64,000 nt of DNA from DATFVA01 sp963764235 (lineage in GTDB: Bacteria; Bacteroidota; Ignavibacteria; Ignavibacteriales; Ignavibacteriaceae), in assembly GCA_963764235.1 (NCBI GenBank), contig CAVXRO010000012.1:62001-126000 (forward strand), written 5' to 3'. How positions within the stretch are numbered: position 1 is the stretch's first letter; every line of letters starts with the position of its first letter. The position numbers and the translations under genes were made by a program. A model generated the notes under the pieces. The model had not been told where the DNA came from and did no database searches. It saw only the letters and a program-made list of their open reading frames with translations. Shown here piece by piece: positions 9,070 to 18,764 of the stretch.

Positions 9070-9921
9070 TTATTCGGATTTAAGTAAACTTAGTGCTATC
9101 CAGTCATCCATTTTAATGGTTTCGAGGTGACTGAACCCTTTTGCAGCATACTCCTTCAGTATCTCCTCTTCATCATCTGAAAGCAATCCAGATAACAGGA
9201 TTAAACCCTTCTGCTTAAGTCTGCTGGAAAATTCTCCTGAAAGTTCAAGGAGAATATTCTTCTGTATATTTGCAAGGATCATATCAAAACCCTTTTCCGG
9301 AACAGCACCAATATCTCCTATCCTGATCTCTATTTCATCAGATACGTTGTTCAGTCCGGTGTTCTCCCTCGCATTTTCATAACACCATTCGTCAGTGTCA
9401 AAAGCCAGGGCGCCTGATGCGCCCAGTTTAACAGCCGCAATAGATAATATACCGGTCCCGGTTCCGGCATCAAGGATGCTCATACCTTTTGTTATATACT
9501 TCTCAAGCAGCCGGATAACTAATTTTGTAGTCTGATGCTCACCCGTTCCGAATGACATTTTTGGGTCGATTGTAATAATGATCTCATCATTTTTTTTCTC
9601 GTAACTTTTTGAAGAAGGTTTAATCACAATTCTGTCGGAAACCCGGATAACGTTAAGAGATTTTTCCCATTCCTCATTCCAGTTTTTCTCCTCCAGAATA
9701 GACTCCTCTACTTTAAAATCACGAAGGAGATTCTCAGACTGTAGTTTTTCAAGCTGTGAATTTATTGTCTCTGTCTTCAGATTGCTTTCCATATCTGCAA
9801 ATACACGAAGGCAGTTTACGTCTTCATTGATACCGATAATATCAAGTTCCCACAAATTACCTGAGAGCAGTTCAGCGTTAAAAGGTTCAGCGGTGATAAG
9901 AAACTCTTTATACTTTTTCAT
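9070..9921 (-). CDS. prmA: Ribosomal protein L11 methyltransferase
   Basis: A 283-residue SAM-dependent methyltransferase that trimethylates ribosomal protein L11. The SAM-binding motif I is LDAGTGTGILSIAA; the catalytic-region motif is ILANIQKNIL. The PrmA signature DPKMSFGTGEHQTT precedes the SAM loop. The N-terminal ~90 residues form the substrate-recognition domain. It starts at the base directly after the stop of the M28 peptidase gene, so the two are almost certainly co-transcribed. Length and motifs are standard. Confidence 0.93.
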   Translation of the reverse strand: MKKYKEFLITAEPFNAELLSGNLWELDIIGINEDVNCLRVFADMESNLKTETINSQLEKLQSENLLRDFKVEESILEEKNWNEEWEKSLNVIRVSDRIVIKPSSKSYEKKNDEIIITIDPKMSFGTGEHQTTKLVIRLLEKYITKGMSILDAGTGTGILSIAAVKLGASGALAFDTDEWCYENARENTGLNNVSDEIEIRIGDIGAVPEKGFDMILANIQKNILLELSGEFSSRLKQKGLILLSGLLSDDEEEILKEYAAKGFSHLETIKMDDWIALSLLKSE

Positions 9922-10908
9922 TTATGTATTGAAATGTATTGAATAAAGAAGAGTGACAAGAACATTCCCAACCTGCTGCAAAGTGCCCGCGGAAATATTT
10001 TCCATAGTATCTCTGTCCGAGTGCCAGTAATTCCTTCTTTCAACCGGTGTATCAGCTCCTACCAGTTCCGCATCGATAATATCAACGGATTTAATTCCAG
10101 CCTGGTTTAAAGGAATATGATCATCATAAATGGACTCTCCCTTCCGGGGAACGAACGCAGAAGCATTCATCTGTGAAGCGATATCCCAGACCAGGTTAAC
10201 AATATCCGGAGCAAATTCCAATGATGCGGCCTCTTTCATAAAGACGGCATCCTTATCTCCTACCATATCCAGTAAGATAGCAAAACGTGGATAAATGCCG
10301 TCCGGAATATTTACAGAATAATATTTTGAACCGAGACAATAATTGTCGAGATCATTTTCTTTTCCATAATCCTCTCCATCGAGTAAAACAAGGTCAACAC
10401 CTACATTTAATTTTTTCTCACCAAGTATACGGGCAAGTTCAAGAATAACCCCGCATCCGCTGGCCCCGTCATTAGCCCCGGGAATAGGAATATTACGTTT
10501 TGTGCTGTCTTTTGTATGTTCTGAACGGGGTCTTGTATCCCAGTGAGCGCAAATCATTATCCGGTTTTTATTGCCAGGATTGTATTGAGCGATAATATTG
10601 GTGAGGTTTAATTCCTTGTTATAACCGAGATAGGTAAATGACTGCAGTTCTACTTCATCGGCGTACCTGTTAAGTTCATTCTGAAGAAATGATAATGCAA
10701 GCGCATGTCCCGCAGACCCCGGGTTCCTGGGTCCGAAATCCACCTGTGCTTTAGTCATTGCATATGCATTCTCGCCGCTGAATGAAGGAATACTATCGGT
10801 CTTCTGAATCTCAAAGGCCGGGCGTGTAATATTATTTTCCTCTTTCTTTTCACAGCCTGCAATAAGAAAGGCTGCAAAAAGCAGAAGGAGTATTTTTTTT
10901 AGCGTCAT
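9922..10908 (-). CDS. M28-family metallopeptidase lipoprotein (possible glutaminyl cyclase)
   Basis: A 328-residue exported lipoprotein: the lipobox LIAGC ends at Cys19. The M28 zinc-peptidase fold is shown by the first metal ligand (CAHWDTRP), GANDGASGCGVILELAR, and LLDGEDYG, with a later acidic DMVGDKDA. The combination of CAHWDTR, DGASG and DGEDYG is typical of the glutaminyl-peptide cyclotransferase-like branch of M28 as well as of aminopeptidases. I therefore call the fold with confidence but not the reaction. It probably works in the periplasm, anchored by its lipid. It is in an operon with prmA. Confidence 0.85.
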   Translation of the reverse strand: MTLKKILLLLFAAFLIAGCEKKEENNITRPAFEIQKTDSIPSFSGENAYAMTKAQVDFGPRNPGSAGHALALSFLQNELNRYADEVELQSFTYLGYNKELNLTNIIAQYNPGNKNRIMICAHWDTRPRSEHTKDSTKRNIPIPGANDGASGCGVILELARILGEKKLNVGVDLVLLDGEDYGKENDLDNYCLGSKYYSVNIPDGIYPRFAILLDMVGDKDAVFMKEAASLEFAPDIVNLVWDIASQMNASAFVPRKGESIYDDHIPLNQAGIKSVDIIDAELVGADTPVERRNYWHSDRDTMENISAGTLQQVGNVLVTLLYSIHFNT

Positions 10909-10968
10909 GTTACTATGATTAGAATTAAAAAATTAAATTAATAGATTTCAGGAAGGATATAAAACCAT

Positions 10969-12405
10969 TTACTTATACTCAGCCAGTACTTGGCATATTT
11001 TGTCCTGAATGTATCTAGCATAGCTTGGCTGATCGATAAAGTTCTGTTCCAGAATAGAGAATGCCAGCAGGTGATCATTCTTTGCTGTTACATAACCTGA
11101 GAGACAGCTTACTCCTTTCAAAGTACCGGTTTTTGCGTAAACCTTCCCTTCTGCATCCGTATCATTCATTCTTTTTGCAAGGGTACCATCAATTCCTGCG
11201 AGGGGCAATGATTTTAAATAAATATTAAAAAGATACGGATCAGACGAGTACATATATTTTAAAACACTCAGAATCTGTTCAGCGCTTACGAGATTATAAC
11301 GCGATACACCTGAACCGTCAGCCAGAACATAATTGTTCCTGAGGACACCTGAAAGGGTCAGAAGTGAATCGACAACATTGAGTCCCTGCTGTGCAGTGAC
11401 CGGGTAAGTATTGAACGAGGCGGCAAGTGAATAAAGGACCATTTCGGCACTCAGATTATCGCTTCGCTTATTCATATATGCTATCACAGAATCGTACTGC
11501 CTGCTGAATACTGAAAGCCACTTTGAGGAAGCCGGTTTTTTCTTCAGACTGATTTCTCCTGAGATTTTAATCCCGTTCTTAACCAGATGTTCTGTAAAAA
11601 GGTTCAGGAAATATAAATCGGGCCGGTATATATTTACACTGTTTTCAACGGTATCATTACTTGTAAATTGGGGAGGAAGGATATCCCCTGATACGTAAAT
11701 ATCATTCTTCCTGTTCCGCCAGTCCCTGGTAATTCTTATTTTCTGAGGGCTGACGGATGAAGTGACTGCAGTGTTAATGATATTTACATATTTAGTCTCA
11801 GGATCAGTTATGACATGAGGCTTTTCACCCTGGACAGATCCTGTAACATAAACATCTATTGAATTGCTGTTGATATTCAGCGCGGAAAGGTACGGAGCAT
11901 CTGTTGAGGGATCATCATCCCACATCCAGCCCCATCCCCAGAACAATGAATCCTTTTTGGAAACATCCCCGTAAATATTTCCGGTTATTTCTATAATTCC
12001 AGCCTTCCTTATATCCTTTAGAAATTTATCAAGGTCGGCAGTACTGAAAACTGGGTCGAAACCACCGACGACGTAGAGGTCGCCGTGAAGGGAATTATCA
12101 ACTATTTCTCCGGTATACTGAAGAGAAGTAACAAAGTTATAACCCGGTCCGAGGAAAACTATTCCTGCAGCCGATGTCAGCAGCTTCATATTAGAGGCCG
12201 GGTTCAGCAGTTTGTGTTCATTGAAGCGGTAGAGATACTCGCCGCCGGTGAGGTCATAAACATCAATCGCTATCGATGTGGTTTTGAAGAAATCATCTTG
12301 CAGGATCCCTTCAAGCTGACTATTAACCTGGTCCCTGTTCAGCTGTGGGAAAACATCTGATGAAAAAAGGAGGAAACCGATTAAAAGTAGATAGAACTTC
12401 ATCAT
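10969..12405 (-). CDS. dacB: D-alanyl-D-alanine carboxypeptidase/endopeptidase (PBP4, DacB, peptidase S13)
   Basis: A 478-residue penicillin-binding protein of family S13, which trims or cleaves peptidoglycan peptides. It has a signal peptide (LLLIGFLLFSSDVFPQ), the nucleophile motif SxxK in NPASNMKLLTS, the middle SxN-type region (KRSDNLSAEM), and KTG in VYAKTGTLKGVS. The large insertion between SxxK and SxN typical of PBP4 is present. I chose the ATG at 12405, two bases beyond the preceding gene's stop (12407), because it sits next to the signal peptide; a longer frame to 12456 overlaps that gene and adds residues unlike a leader. It is probably translated from the tatD fusion transcript. 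Confidence 0.9.
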   Translation of the reverse strand: MMKFYLLLIGFLLFSSDVFPQLNRDQVNSQLEGILQDDFFKTTSIAIDVYDLTGGEYLYRFNEHKLLNPASNMKLLTSAAGIVFLGPGYNFVTSLQYTGEIVDNSLHGDLYVVGGFDPVFSTADLDKFLKDIRKAGIIEITGNIYGDVSKKDSLFWGWGWMWDDDPSTDAPYLSALNINSNSIDVYVTGSVQGEKPHVITDPETKYVNIINTAVTSSVSPQKIRITRDWRNRKNDIYVSGDILPPQFTSNDTVENSVNIYRPDLYFLNLFTEHLVKNGIKISGEISLKKKPASSKWLSVFSRQYDSVIAYMNKRSDNLSAEMVLYSLAASFNTYPVTAQQGLNVVDSLLTLSGVLRNNYVLADGSGVSRYNLVSAEQILSVLKYMYSSDPYLFNIYLKSLPLAGIDGTLAKRMNDTDAEGKVYAKTGTLKGVSCLSGYVTAKNDHLLAFSILEQNFIDQPSYARYIQDKICQVLAEYK

Positions 12406-12406
12406 A

Positions 12407-13768
12407 TCAGAAATAAGGCCGTACTCTGAATTCCGCGCCGAACTTAGTCTCAACAACTTCCTTAGCCTTGTTTATCTCGACCTCATCAATTGAAACAACG
12501 CTCATAATCAGTCTGTCAGTATACTGTTTCACGCTTTTTGCGAAATTAACCATTTCATTGAAGAATCGGGTATCGAGTTTCATAATCTTTGCGTACTGTC
12601 TCGGATCAACGGTATTTATACTGATTGAAACAGTATCAATCAACCCTTTAAACTCGGGTGTTATATCCATTTTATTTATAAAGCTGCCATGTCCGTTTGT
12701 ATTTAACCTCGTTTTGCCGCCGTTGTCCTTTACATATTTCGCAATCTTCTTCACAACATCCCATCTGATGGTGGGTTCGCCGTATCCGCAAAATACTATT
12801 TCCTCATAATCTGCAGGGCTTCCTATTTCCTTAATATAAATTTCAGCCGGAGGTTCTTCATCCTTGGTCATCTTTAAATTATAACCGCGAAGTGTGGCAT
12901 CCCCTTTCCTGTTGCAGAAGAAACAGTCGGCATTGCACCTGTTGGTAATATTGATATAAAGACTTTTTCCTATAGGATAAGTATAGCTGATCCTGTTTTT
13001 AATACTTATCCCGAAAAATCTGAACGCATTAAATGAGGTAACCTTAGCTATGTCCTCCATCTTAACATTATGAACCTCAGCCATTTTTTCAGCCACCAGT
13101 TTAACATTTGCAGGCTCATTTCTATGACCGCGGTACGGTTCGGGAGTCATAAAAGGAGAATCTGTTTCTAGCAGAATATTATCCAGACTTATTCCGGCAA
13201 GTACTTTCCTGAGGTCATCCGATTTCTTAAATGAAATATTCCCTGTAAAAGAAACAATATGATTCATCTTTATATATTCGAGAGCATCTTCCAGGGATGA
13301 GTTGAAGCAGTGAAACTGGGCCCTCAGCTCACTTCCGCAATAGGCCGATATAATTTTCATCATATCTTCATCAGATTCCCTGCTGTGTATAACCGCGGGC
13401 AGCTTAAGCTTTACGGCAAGATCAAGCTGGGCTTTAAAAGCCTCTAGCTGTTTTTCTTTGGGTGAAAAATCATAATAATAATCCAGACCAATCTCCCCTA
13501 TCGCCACAACCTTAGGATGTTTTGCAAGTTCTTCAATTTCCTGCACCCTGGAAGCTTCCCAGTCCTTTGTATCGTGCGGATGCACCCCTACCGCCGCATA
13601 AATAAGATCATATTTATCGGCTAATTGAAGGGTTTTCCTGGCTGAATCCAAATCGGTAGCCGGAACTATGATGTAGTCTACCTTATTCTGCCGGGCACGT
13701 TCAATGACCTCATCGAGATCATTCTCAAATTCCGGTAAAAATAAATGTGCGTGTGTATCGATAAACAT
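12407..13768 (-). CDS. TatD-family metal-dependent nuclease fused to a radical SAM domain
   Basis: A 453-residue two-domain protein. Residues ~1-258 are a TatD hydrolase: DTHAHLF (metal ligands), GVHPHD, AIGEIGLDYY, VIHSRE and LETDSPF are all present. Residues ~265-453 are a radical SAM domain with the cluster ligands CNADCFFC, then the GYGEPT motif and NTNGHG. TatD enzymes are 3'-5' DNA exonucleases, D-aminoacyl-tRNA-like hydrolases or stress nucleases; the attached radical SAM class is known as TatD-linked rSAM, usually a separate neighbouring gene or a fusion. The reaction of the second half is unknown. The frame is continuous, so this is a true fusion and not a read-through error. Confidence 0.88.
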   Translation of the reverse strand: MFIDTHAHLFLPEFENDLDEVIERARQNKVDYIIVPATDLDSARKTLQLADKYDLIYAAVGVHPHDTKDWEASRVQEIEELAKHPKVVAIGEIGLDYYYDFSPKEKQLEAFKAQLDLAVKLKLPAVIHSRESDEDMMKIISAYCGSELRAQFHCFNSSLEDALEYIKMNHIVSFTGNISFKKSDDLRKVLAGISLDNILLETDSPFMTPEPYRGHRNEPANVKLVAEKMAEVHNVKMEDIAKVTSFNAFRFFGISIKNRISYTYPIGKSLYINITNRCNADCFFCNRKGDATLRGYNLKMTKDEEPPAEIYIKEIGSPADYEEIVFCGYGEPTIRWDVVKKIAKYVKDNGGKTRLNTNGHGSFINKMDITPEFKGLIDTVSISINTVDPRQYAKIMKLDTRFFNEMVNFAKSVKQYTDRLIMSVVSIDEVEINKAKEVVETKFGAEFRVRPYF

Positions 13769-13780
13769 TGAGCCCCCCTT

Positions 13781-15943
13781 TCAGAAACTAAACTGAATAC
13801 TTAATGAATAATTCCTGACAGGTTTTAAATTTCCAATTAATTCAACATAGTTATAATTTAAAACATTATTTGCATTAAGAAAAACGGAAGCAGGAATACC
13901 AAGCGAATTGAGATCATAAGAGGCCCTGAGATCAAGGACATATGCATCAACACGGAGATCCCCGTCATTAATAATCCTGACAAGCTCATCGTCGATTTCC
14001 TCCATACGGCTCCAGAATCTGAAATCAGCCCCGAAGTTGAGACTACCGAAATAATAGTCGATTGAACCGGTAAAAATATGTCGGGGTCTGTATTTAAGAG
14101 CCTTATTTTTATTTAAATCCCTGGTCCACAGATATGTATAACTCAATGATAAACCGATAGTCTTATTAAACAGTTCAGAACTGATATCCGTTTCGAAACC
14201 CTGTATCCTCGCCCTGGTCAAATTACTGAAGACAGCAAGTCCGTCTGCAGGATCTATCCTGGGTTCAATAAAGTCATAATACTCACTCTGAAATACTGCA
14301 GCATCTAAAGTCATCTCTCTGCCGAAAGGTTTATAGTCTGCTCCGAACTCAAAAGTGAAATTTGTTTCTGATTTCAGGTCAGGATTTGGTTTAATTATTA
14401 TACCGCTGGCAGTTGTTGATGTAAATGCTTCTGCAAGAGAAGGTGCACGGAACCCGGTACCGGCAGAAGTCCTCAGGATGAAATTATCAGTAACCTTATA
14501 ATTAAGTCCTATTTTAGGAGACACTGCATTCTCACCCTTAAGTGTATCCAGTTTTGAATAATCATAACGAATTCCGGCGGATATCGTCAAGGGTGAAAAG
14601 TACGAAATATCACCATGAACATACACTCCCCCGCTGATCATATCAGGATTACCGAATAAATTAGAATTTACATTTGAGCTCAATCCTTCAACACCGGTAA
14701 CCACTACCAGGTTATCAGAAAAACTTTTATTCAGTTGTACCTCGCCCCGGTAAAGATTTGTAATCGATTTATCCATCGCCGGAGAGGTATCGCTCCAGTC
14801 AGTTCTGTAATAACTTGTTTTAATATTCAGAAGAAGGTCATCACTCAACACATTTTTATAGATAGCTCCGAACAGGTATCTTGCTGTTGTGATTGTCTGA
14901 CCCTGCTGGTCATCTGTGGGTATAAGGGCATGCCTCGAGTCCTTCCAGTAATAAAAGTTCCCGCCTTTCTTGTTAAGGGTATTCGTAAGCAGAGTGATGG
15001 AACTTGCAGGTGTAATTTCCAGAGTACCCTTCAGGAATCCGATATATTTGTGTGAGAACCCGTTCTGCCTGTAGCTCATATCCTCCAGCCTGGTAAGGGA
15101 GAGTTCCAATCCCATTCTTCCGAATTTCTGAGCATGAGCCAGGGTTAAGCCATTGAAATACCTGTTCTCCGGTGACCATCTCCACTCCATATAGGAGGGT
15201 TTATCATATAGACCGATAAAAGTTTTAATAAAAGTCGCAGGCCTTTCAGGAATATCGCTGGTAATTACGTTTACAACACCGCCGATTGCTGTAGATCCGT
15301 ACAGGGAACTGGCGGCACCTTTAATAATCTCGACTCTCTGGATTGCAGCTGTCGGGATCATTTCCCATATCGTTTCACCAGTATCACCTGTATAAAAAGG
15401 AATTCCGTCAAGAGCCAGCAAAACTCTCGAACCTGCTCCCCTGCTATAGCCGCTTGAGCCCCTGATGCTGATCTGATCTTCAGTCATATTCACTCCGGGC
15501 ACATAGCGTAGGGCATTCTCCAGGTTAGTGATATTCTTTTTAGAAAAATCATCGGAAGGAATGATATCGGCACTTACAGGAAGATCTGAAAGATATTGCT
15601 CCCGCTTTCCGGCTGTAACAATAACCTGTGGGGATTCAACAGCCTTCTGTCTCAGAGTAACATTAATTACCTGCGGTTTTTTCTCCGTGCTAAAATCAAT
15701 GGTTACCTGCGAATAGCCTACTGCAGAAAACCTGAGCGTGTACCCGCCGGCAGAGAGGTTTTCGATTTTATAGTGGCCGTTTTCATCGGTGGACGTACCT
15801 GTTCCGGCACCAACTACGATTATATTAACTCCCGTAACAGGCATTCCCGCCGTATCGGTGACCACACCGGTAACAGAATAGCTCTGTGCCACAGCATGGC
15901 CGCCTAAAAGCAGAATTACGATATAAGAATAAAATAACTTCAT
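13781..15943 (-). CDS. TonB-dependent outer-membrane receptor
   Basis: A 720-residue outer-membrane receptor. After a signal peptide (residues 1-19) it has a carboxypeptidase-regulatory-like domain (~20-108; GVVTDTAGMPVTGVNI), then a plug domain (~118-230; GVNMTEDQISIRGSSGY, LLALDGIPFY, VEIIKGAASSLYG), and a 22-strand-type barrel ending in the aromatic residues YSLSIQFSF. The plug resembles BtuB/ligand-gated siderophore or cobalamin receptors, but the cargo cannot be read from sequence. The ATG overlaps the stop codon of the upstream lipoprotein gene, so the two are translationally coupled and the lipoprotein may assist the receptor. Confidence 0.9.
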   Translation of the reverse strand: MKLFYSYIVILLLGGHAVAQSYSVTGVVTDTAGMPVTGVNIIVVGAGTGTSTDENGHYKIENLSAGGYTLRFSAVGYSQVTIDFSTEKKPQVINVTLRQKAVESPQVIVTAGKREQYLSDLPVSADIIPSDDFSKKNITNLENALRYVPGVNMTEDQISIRGSSGYSRGAGSRVLLALDGIPFYTGDTGETIWEMIPTAAIQRVEIIKGAASSLYGSTAIGGVVNVITSDIPERPATFIKTFIGLYDKPSYMEWRWSPENRYFNGLTLAHAQKFGRMGLELSLTRLEDMSYRQNGFSHKYIGFLKGTLEITPASSITLLTNTLNKKGGNFYYWKDSRHALIPTDDQQGQTITTARYLFGAIYKNVLSDDLLLNIKTSYYRTDWSDTSPAMDKSITNLYRGEVQLNKSFSDNLVVVTGVEGLSSNVNSNLFGNPDMISGGVYVHGDISYFSPLTISAGIRYDYSKLDTLKGENAVSPKIGLNYKVTDNFILRTSAGTGFRAPSLAEAFTSTTASGIIIKPNPDLKSETNFTFEFGADYKPFGREMTLDAAVFQSEYYDFIEPRIDPADGLAVFSNLTRARIQGFETDISSELFNKTIGLSLSYTYLWTRDLNKNKALKYRPRHIFTGSIDYYFGSLNFGADFRFWSRMEEIDDELVRIINDGDLRVDAYVLDLRASYDLNSLGIPASVFLNANNVLNYNYVELIGNLKPVRNYSLSIQFSF

Positions 15944-16455
15944 CAGCCTCCGGGTGGTTGTGGCGGAAGATTATTAAAGTCGCAGCGGATATCTATATTC
16001 TTAACAAAAGTTTTTTCCGGAATTATCAGTGTACCCGGATGAGTTGTATCTCCGTAAGCGTAATAGATACCTACAACTGTCCAGTCCTTTCTTAAAAGGG
16101 AAAGGTTGACCGTTTTCTGCTGTACTACGGCTACGTAAGAGAAAGTACCAGGACTAATAGGTACAAATGAACTATCCCTGGAATCAAAATCATAGCCCGA
16201 AACTCCGTAAGGTATTTCACCGCTTACGAACTTCAGGTTAAAAATGCTGAAATCATTCGGGGATTCAAGAAGACTGTCGAACACAACAATGTGTGTCCTT
16301 GTTATGCTGTCGGGCCAGGCGCCTATGAATGTAATTCTTCCGCCAAAACCCGGAACCTCGTCAGCGGGTCTAGGTTCTATTCCTTTATCACATCCTCCGG
16401 TAATTAATATGACAATGAATAACACCGGAAGCGTTATGCATTTAATAAGCTGCAT
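15943..16455 (-). CDS. Lipoprotein coupled to the TonB-dependent receptor
   Basis: A 170-residue lipoprotein: hydrophobic leader with lipobox ITGGC, Cys22. The mature part is beta-rich with no motif I recognise. It begins DKGIEPRPADEVPGFGG and ends in a proline-rich NNLPPQPPGG. Its stop overlaps the start of the receptor gene by one base (TGATGA). Bacteroidota often pair a surface lipoprotein with a TonB receptor for ligand capture; that role is an inference from position only. It is 9 bases from the end of purM. Confidence 0.75.
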   Translation of the reverse strand: MQLIKCITLPVLFIVILITGGCDKGIEPRPADEVPGFGGRITFIGAWPDSITRTHIVVFDSLLESPNDFSIFNLKFVSGEIPYGVSGYDFDSRDSSFVPISPGTFSYVAVVQQKTVNLSLLRKDWTVVGIYYAYGDTTHPGTLIIPEKTFVKNIDIRCDFNNLPPQPPGG

Positions 16456-16464
16456 ATAAGAAGG

Positions 16465-17466
16465 TTAAATTATTTCGCCGATCTTTAACGGATGTTCATT
16501 TATTTCATTGGAGAGAGAAATAATCCTGCTTTCATCATCAGCAGATACAACTGCTATTAAGCCTATCCCAAGATTAAAAACATTTCTCATTTCTTCAAGA
16601 CTAATTTTTCCTGTTTGCTGAATCAACCTGAATACGGCCGGCATTTCCCATTCATCCCATTTGATATCAAGCCTTAATCCCTCCGGCAATACTCTTTTGG
16701 TATTTCCGATTATTCCTCCGCCGGTTATATGAGAGAACCCCTTAACTTTCATGTTTTTGTTCAAATGGAATATGAGTTTCAGATATGATTTATGAACCCT
16801 CAGCAGCTCATCGCCGAGATAAGAACCAAGCTCATCGATTTTATCATCTATCTTGAACCTTGGAAAAAGCACTTTCCTGGCTAGTGAATACCCGTTAGTA
16901 TGAAGTCCGTTTGAGGAAAATCCAATAAGCACATCACCTTTTTTGATATTGCTGCCGTCTATTACACCTGCCTTATCAACAATACCAACAATTGTTCCCG
17001 ACATATCATATTCATCTTCGGCATAAAGACCGGGCATCTCAGCCGTCTCCCCGCCGATAAGTGCACATTCATTTTCCCTGCAGGCAATAGAAAATCCTTC
17101 GATTATTTTTGCAGCTTTATCCGGATTAAGCTTACCGAAAGCGAGGTAATCAAGAAAGAAAAGAGGTTTTGCCCCGCATACAGAAATATCGTTTACACAG
17201 TGGTTCACAAGATCCTGACCTACAGTGTCATGCTTGTCAGCTGCAAATGCGATTTTCAGCTTTGTCCCTACGCCATCAACACTTGAGACAAGTACCGGTT
17301 CCTTAAATCCCGTAAGATCAGGCTGGTAAAATGCCCCGAAAAGTCCGATATCAGAAAGAACATTCTTATTAAAAGTAGATTTAGCGAAACCCTTTATTCT
17401 CTTTACAGTTTCATCACCGGCTTGAATATCGACCCCGGCTGCCTTATATGTGGAATTTTCTGACAT
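16465..17466 (-). CDS. purM: Phosphoribosylformylglycinamidine cyclo-ligase (AIR synthetase)
   Basis: A 333-residue enzyme of purine synthesis that closes the imidazole ring of FGAM to AIR with ATP. Family motifs: TYKAAGVDIQAGDE, the P-loop-like VDGVGTKLKIA, DLVNHCVNDI and ALIGGETAEMPG, with the C-terminal FSHITGGGIIGN. The frame is open to 17529, but the ATG at 17466 gives the usual N-terminus (MSENSTYKAAGV). It stands upstream of the lipoprotein/receptor pair on the same strand. Confidence 0.95.
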   Translation of the reverse strand: MSENSTYKAAGVDIQAGDETVKRIKGFAKSTFNKNVLSDIGLFGAFYQPDLTGFKEPVLVSSVDGVGTKLKIAFAADKHDTVGQDLVNHCVNDISVCGAKPLFFLDYLAFGKLNPDKAAKIIEGFSIACRENECALIGGETAEMPGLYAEDEYDMSGTIVGIVDKAGVIDGSNIKKGDVLIGFSSNGLHTNGYSLARKVLFPRFKIDDKIDELGSYLGDELLRVHKSYLKLIFHLNKNMKVKGFSHITGGGIIGNTKRVLPEGLRLDIKWDEWEMPAVFRLIQQTGKISLEEMRNVFNLGIGLIAVVSADDESRIISLSNEINEHPLKIGEII

Positions 17467-17703
17467 ATTTTTTACAAATTTCTGGTTAAAAATCAGGCAA
17501 AATTTACGATGAAATGCAGTAGGAAACAAAATAAGATTACTTTTGGTACCAATTATCTAAGATTGCCGTAATTTATCACTCTCAGATGACGACTGCTAAA
17601 ATCCCCTTAAAATATTGCGATTTTTAATTATTTTTGCACGTTTTAGGTTATCAATTTTTACTTATTTTTTTTATATTAGCGCATTAAAAACGAAAACAGA
17701 CTG

Positions 17704-18747
17704 ATGGAACACGAAGAATTAAGCGACAGAGAAAAACTGATATTAAGATCGATAATACAACAGTTTATCCTGACGGCATCGCCGGTTGGCTCGAGGTTTA
17801 TTACTAAAAAATATGATATCGGTTTTTCACCGGCTACGGTGAGAAATATTATGGCCGACCTGGAGGAGTCGGGGTTTATCGGGCATCCCCATACTTCTGC
17901 CGGAAGGATCCCGACCGACAAAGGATACAGGTTTTATGTCGACTCCCTCATGGAAATCCAGAAGATCCGGAATTCCGAAAAGGGTATGATAAATAAAAGT
18001 TTTGACGTTGAACAGATTGAAACGGATGACATACTGCGCTTAACCACTTCAATCCTCAGCAATATAACCAAACAACTGGCGTGTGTAACCTACCCCCGGC
18101 TTGATTCCGGCATCCTGGCAAAACTGCAGATAGTCTCCCTGTCATCCAGCCGTATTCTGATAGTAATCAGTATAAAAGGCGGACTGGTAAAAACCATTAC
18201 TATGGAAGTTAATTCGGAAATTAAACCTGCACAAATTGAATCGGTGCAGAAGCTTTTGAATGAGAGGCTGTGCGGTCTTACTTTCAGGGAAATAAGAACA
18301 ACTTTCACTGAAAGGTTCAAAGATATTGAGGAAGATCAAAGACCGGTAATCAGACTTTTTGTTGATTCAATAGATAAGATATTTAAAGATGTAAGCCCGA
18401 AGGATAATATTTACCTTACAGGAGCAAGTAATATAATTAAGCAGCCCGAATTTGAAGATCCCGAAAAGTTTCCGGGAATTGTAGAACTTCTTGAGAATAA
18501 GGATATTATAATTCATATACTCGATAAGGGGAGTGATACCGCGCTTGACCAGGTATTTATTTCCATAGGGAGTGAAAACGAAGATCGCAAACTTGAAGAA
18601 TACAGTTTTGTAAGCAAGGAGTATTCCTTCGGCGGTACCTCAGGAACCCTCGGAATTATTGGTCCCAAGCGTATGGAATACTCAAAGGTAGTGGCCATTG
18701 TAGATTATATGGCTAAAATGTTATCAGAAATATTAAAGAATGAATAA
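17704..18747 (+). CDS. hrcA: Heat-inducible transcription repressor HrcA
   Basis: A 347-residue repressor of class I heat-shock genes. The N-terminal winged helix (SDREKLILRSIIQQFI ... GFSPATVRNIMADLEE) is followed by the conserved SAGRIPTDKGYRFYVD and the GAF-like dimerisation region, ending GPKRMEYSKVVAIVDY. HrcA binds CIRCE elements, normally upstream of groESL and of its own operon. I see no CIRCE (TTAGCACTC-N9-GAGTGCTAA) in the 240 bases before this gene. It heads the hrcA-grpE-dnaJ cluster. Confidence 0.95.
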   Translation: MEHEELSDREKLILRSIIQQFILTASPVGSRFITKKYDIGFSPATVRNIMADLEESGFIGHPHTSAGRIPTDKGYRFYVDSLMEIQKIRNSEKGMINKSFDVEQIETDDILRLTTSILSNITKQLACVTYPRLDSGILAKLQIVSLSSSRILIVISIKGGLVKTITMEVNSEIKPAQIESVQKLLNERLCGLTFREIRTTFTERFKDIEEDQRPVIRLFVDSIDKIFKDVSPKDNIYLTGASNIIKQPEFEDPEKFPGIVELLENKDIIIHILDKGSDTALDQVFISIGSENEDRKLEEYSFVSKEYSFGGTSGTLGIIGPKRMEYSKVVAIVDYMAKMLSEILKNE

Positions 18748-18764
18748 TTACCGGAGAAACGAAA

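Noticed and set aside
17465..17703. A CIRCE operator upstream of hrcA
   Set aside because: No match to the inverted repeat was found in the spacer.
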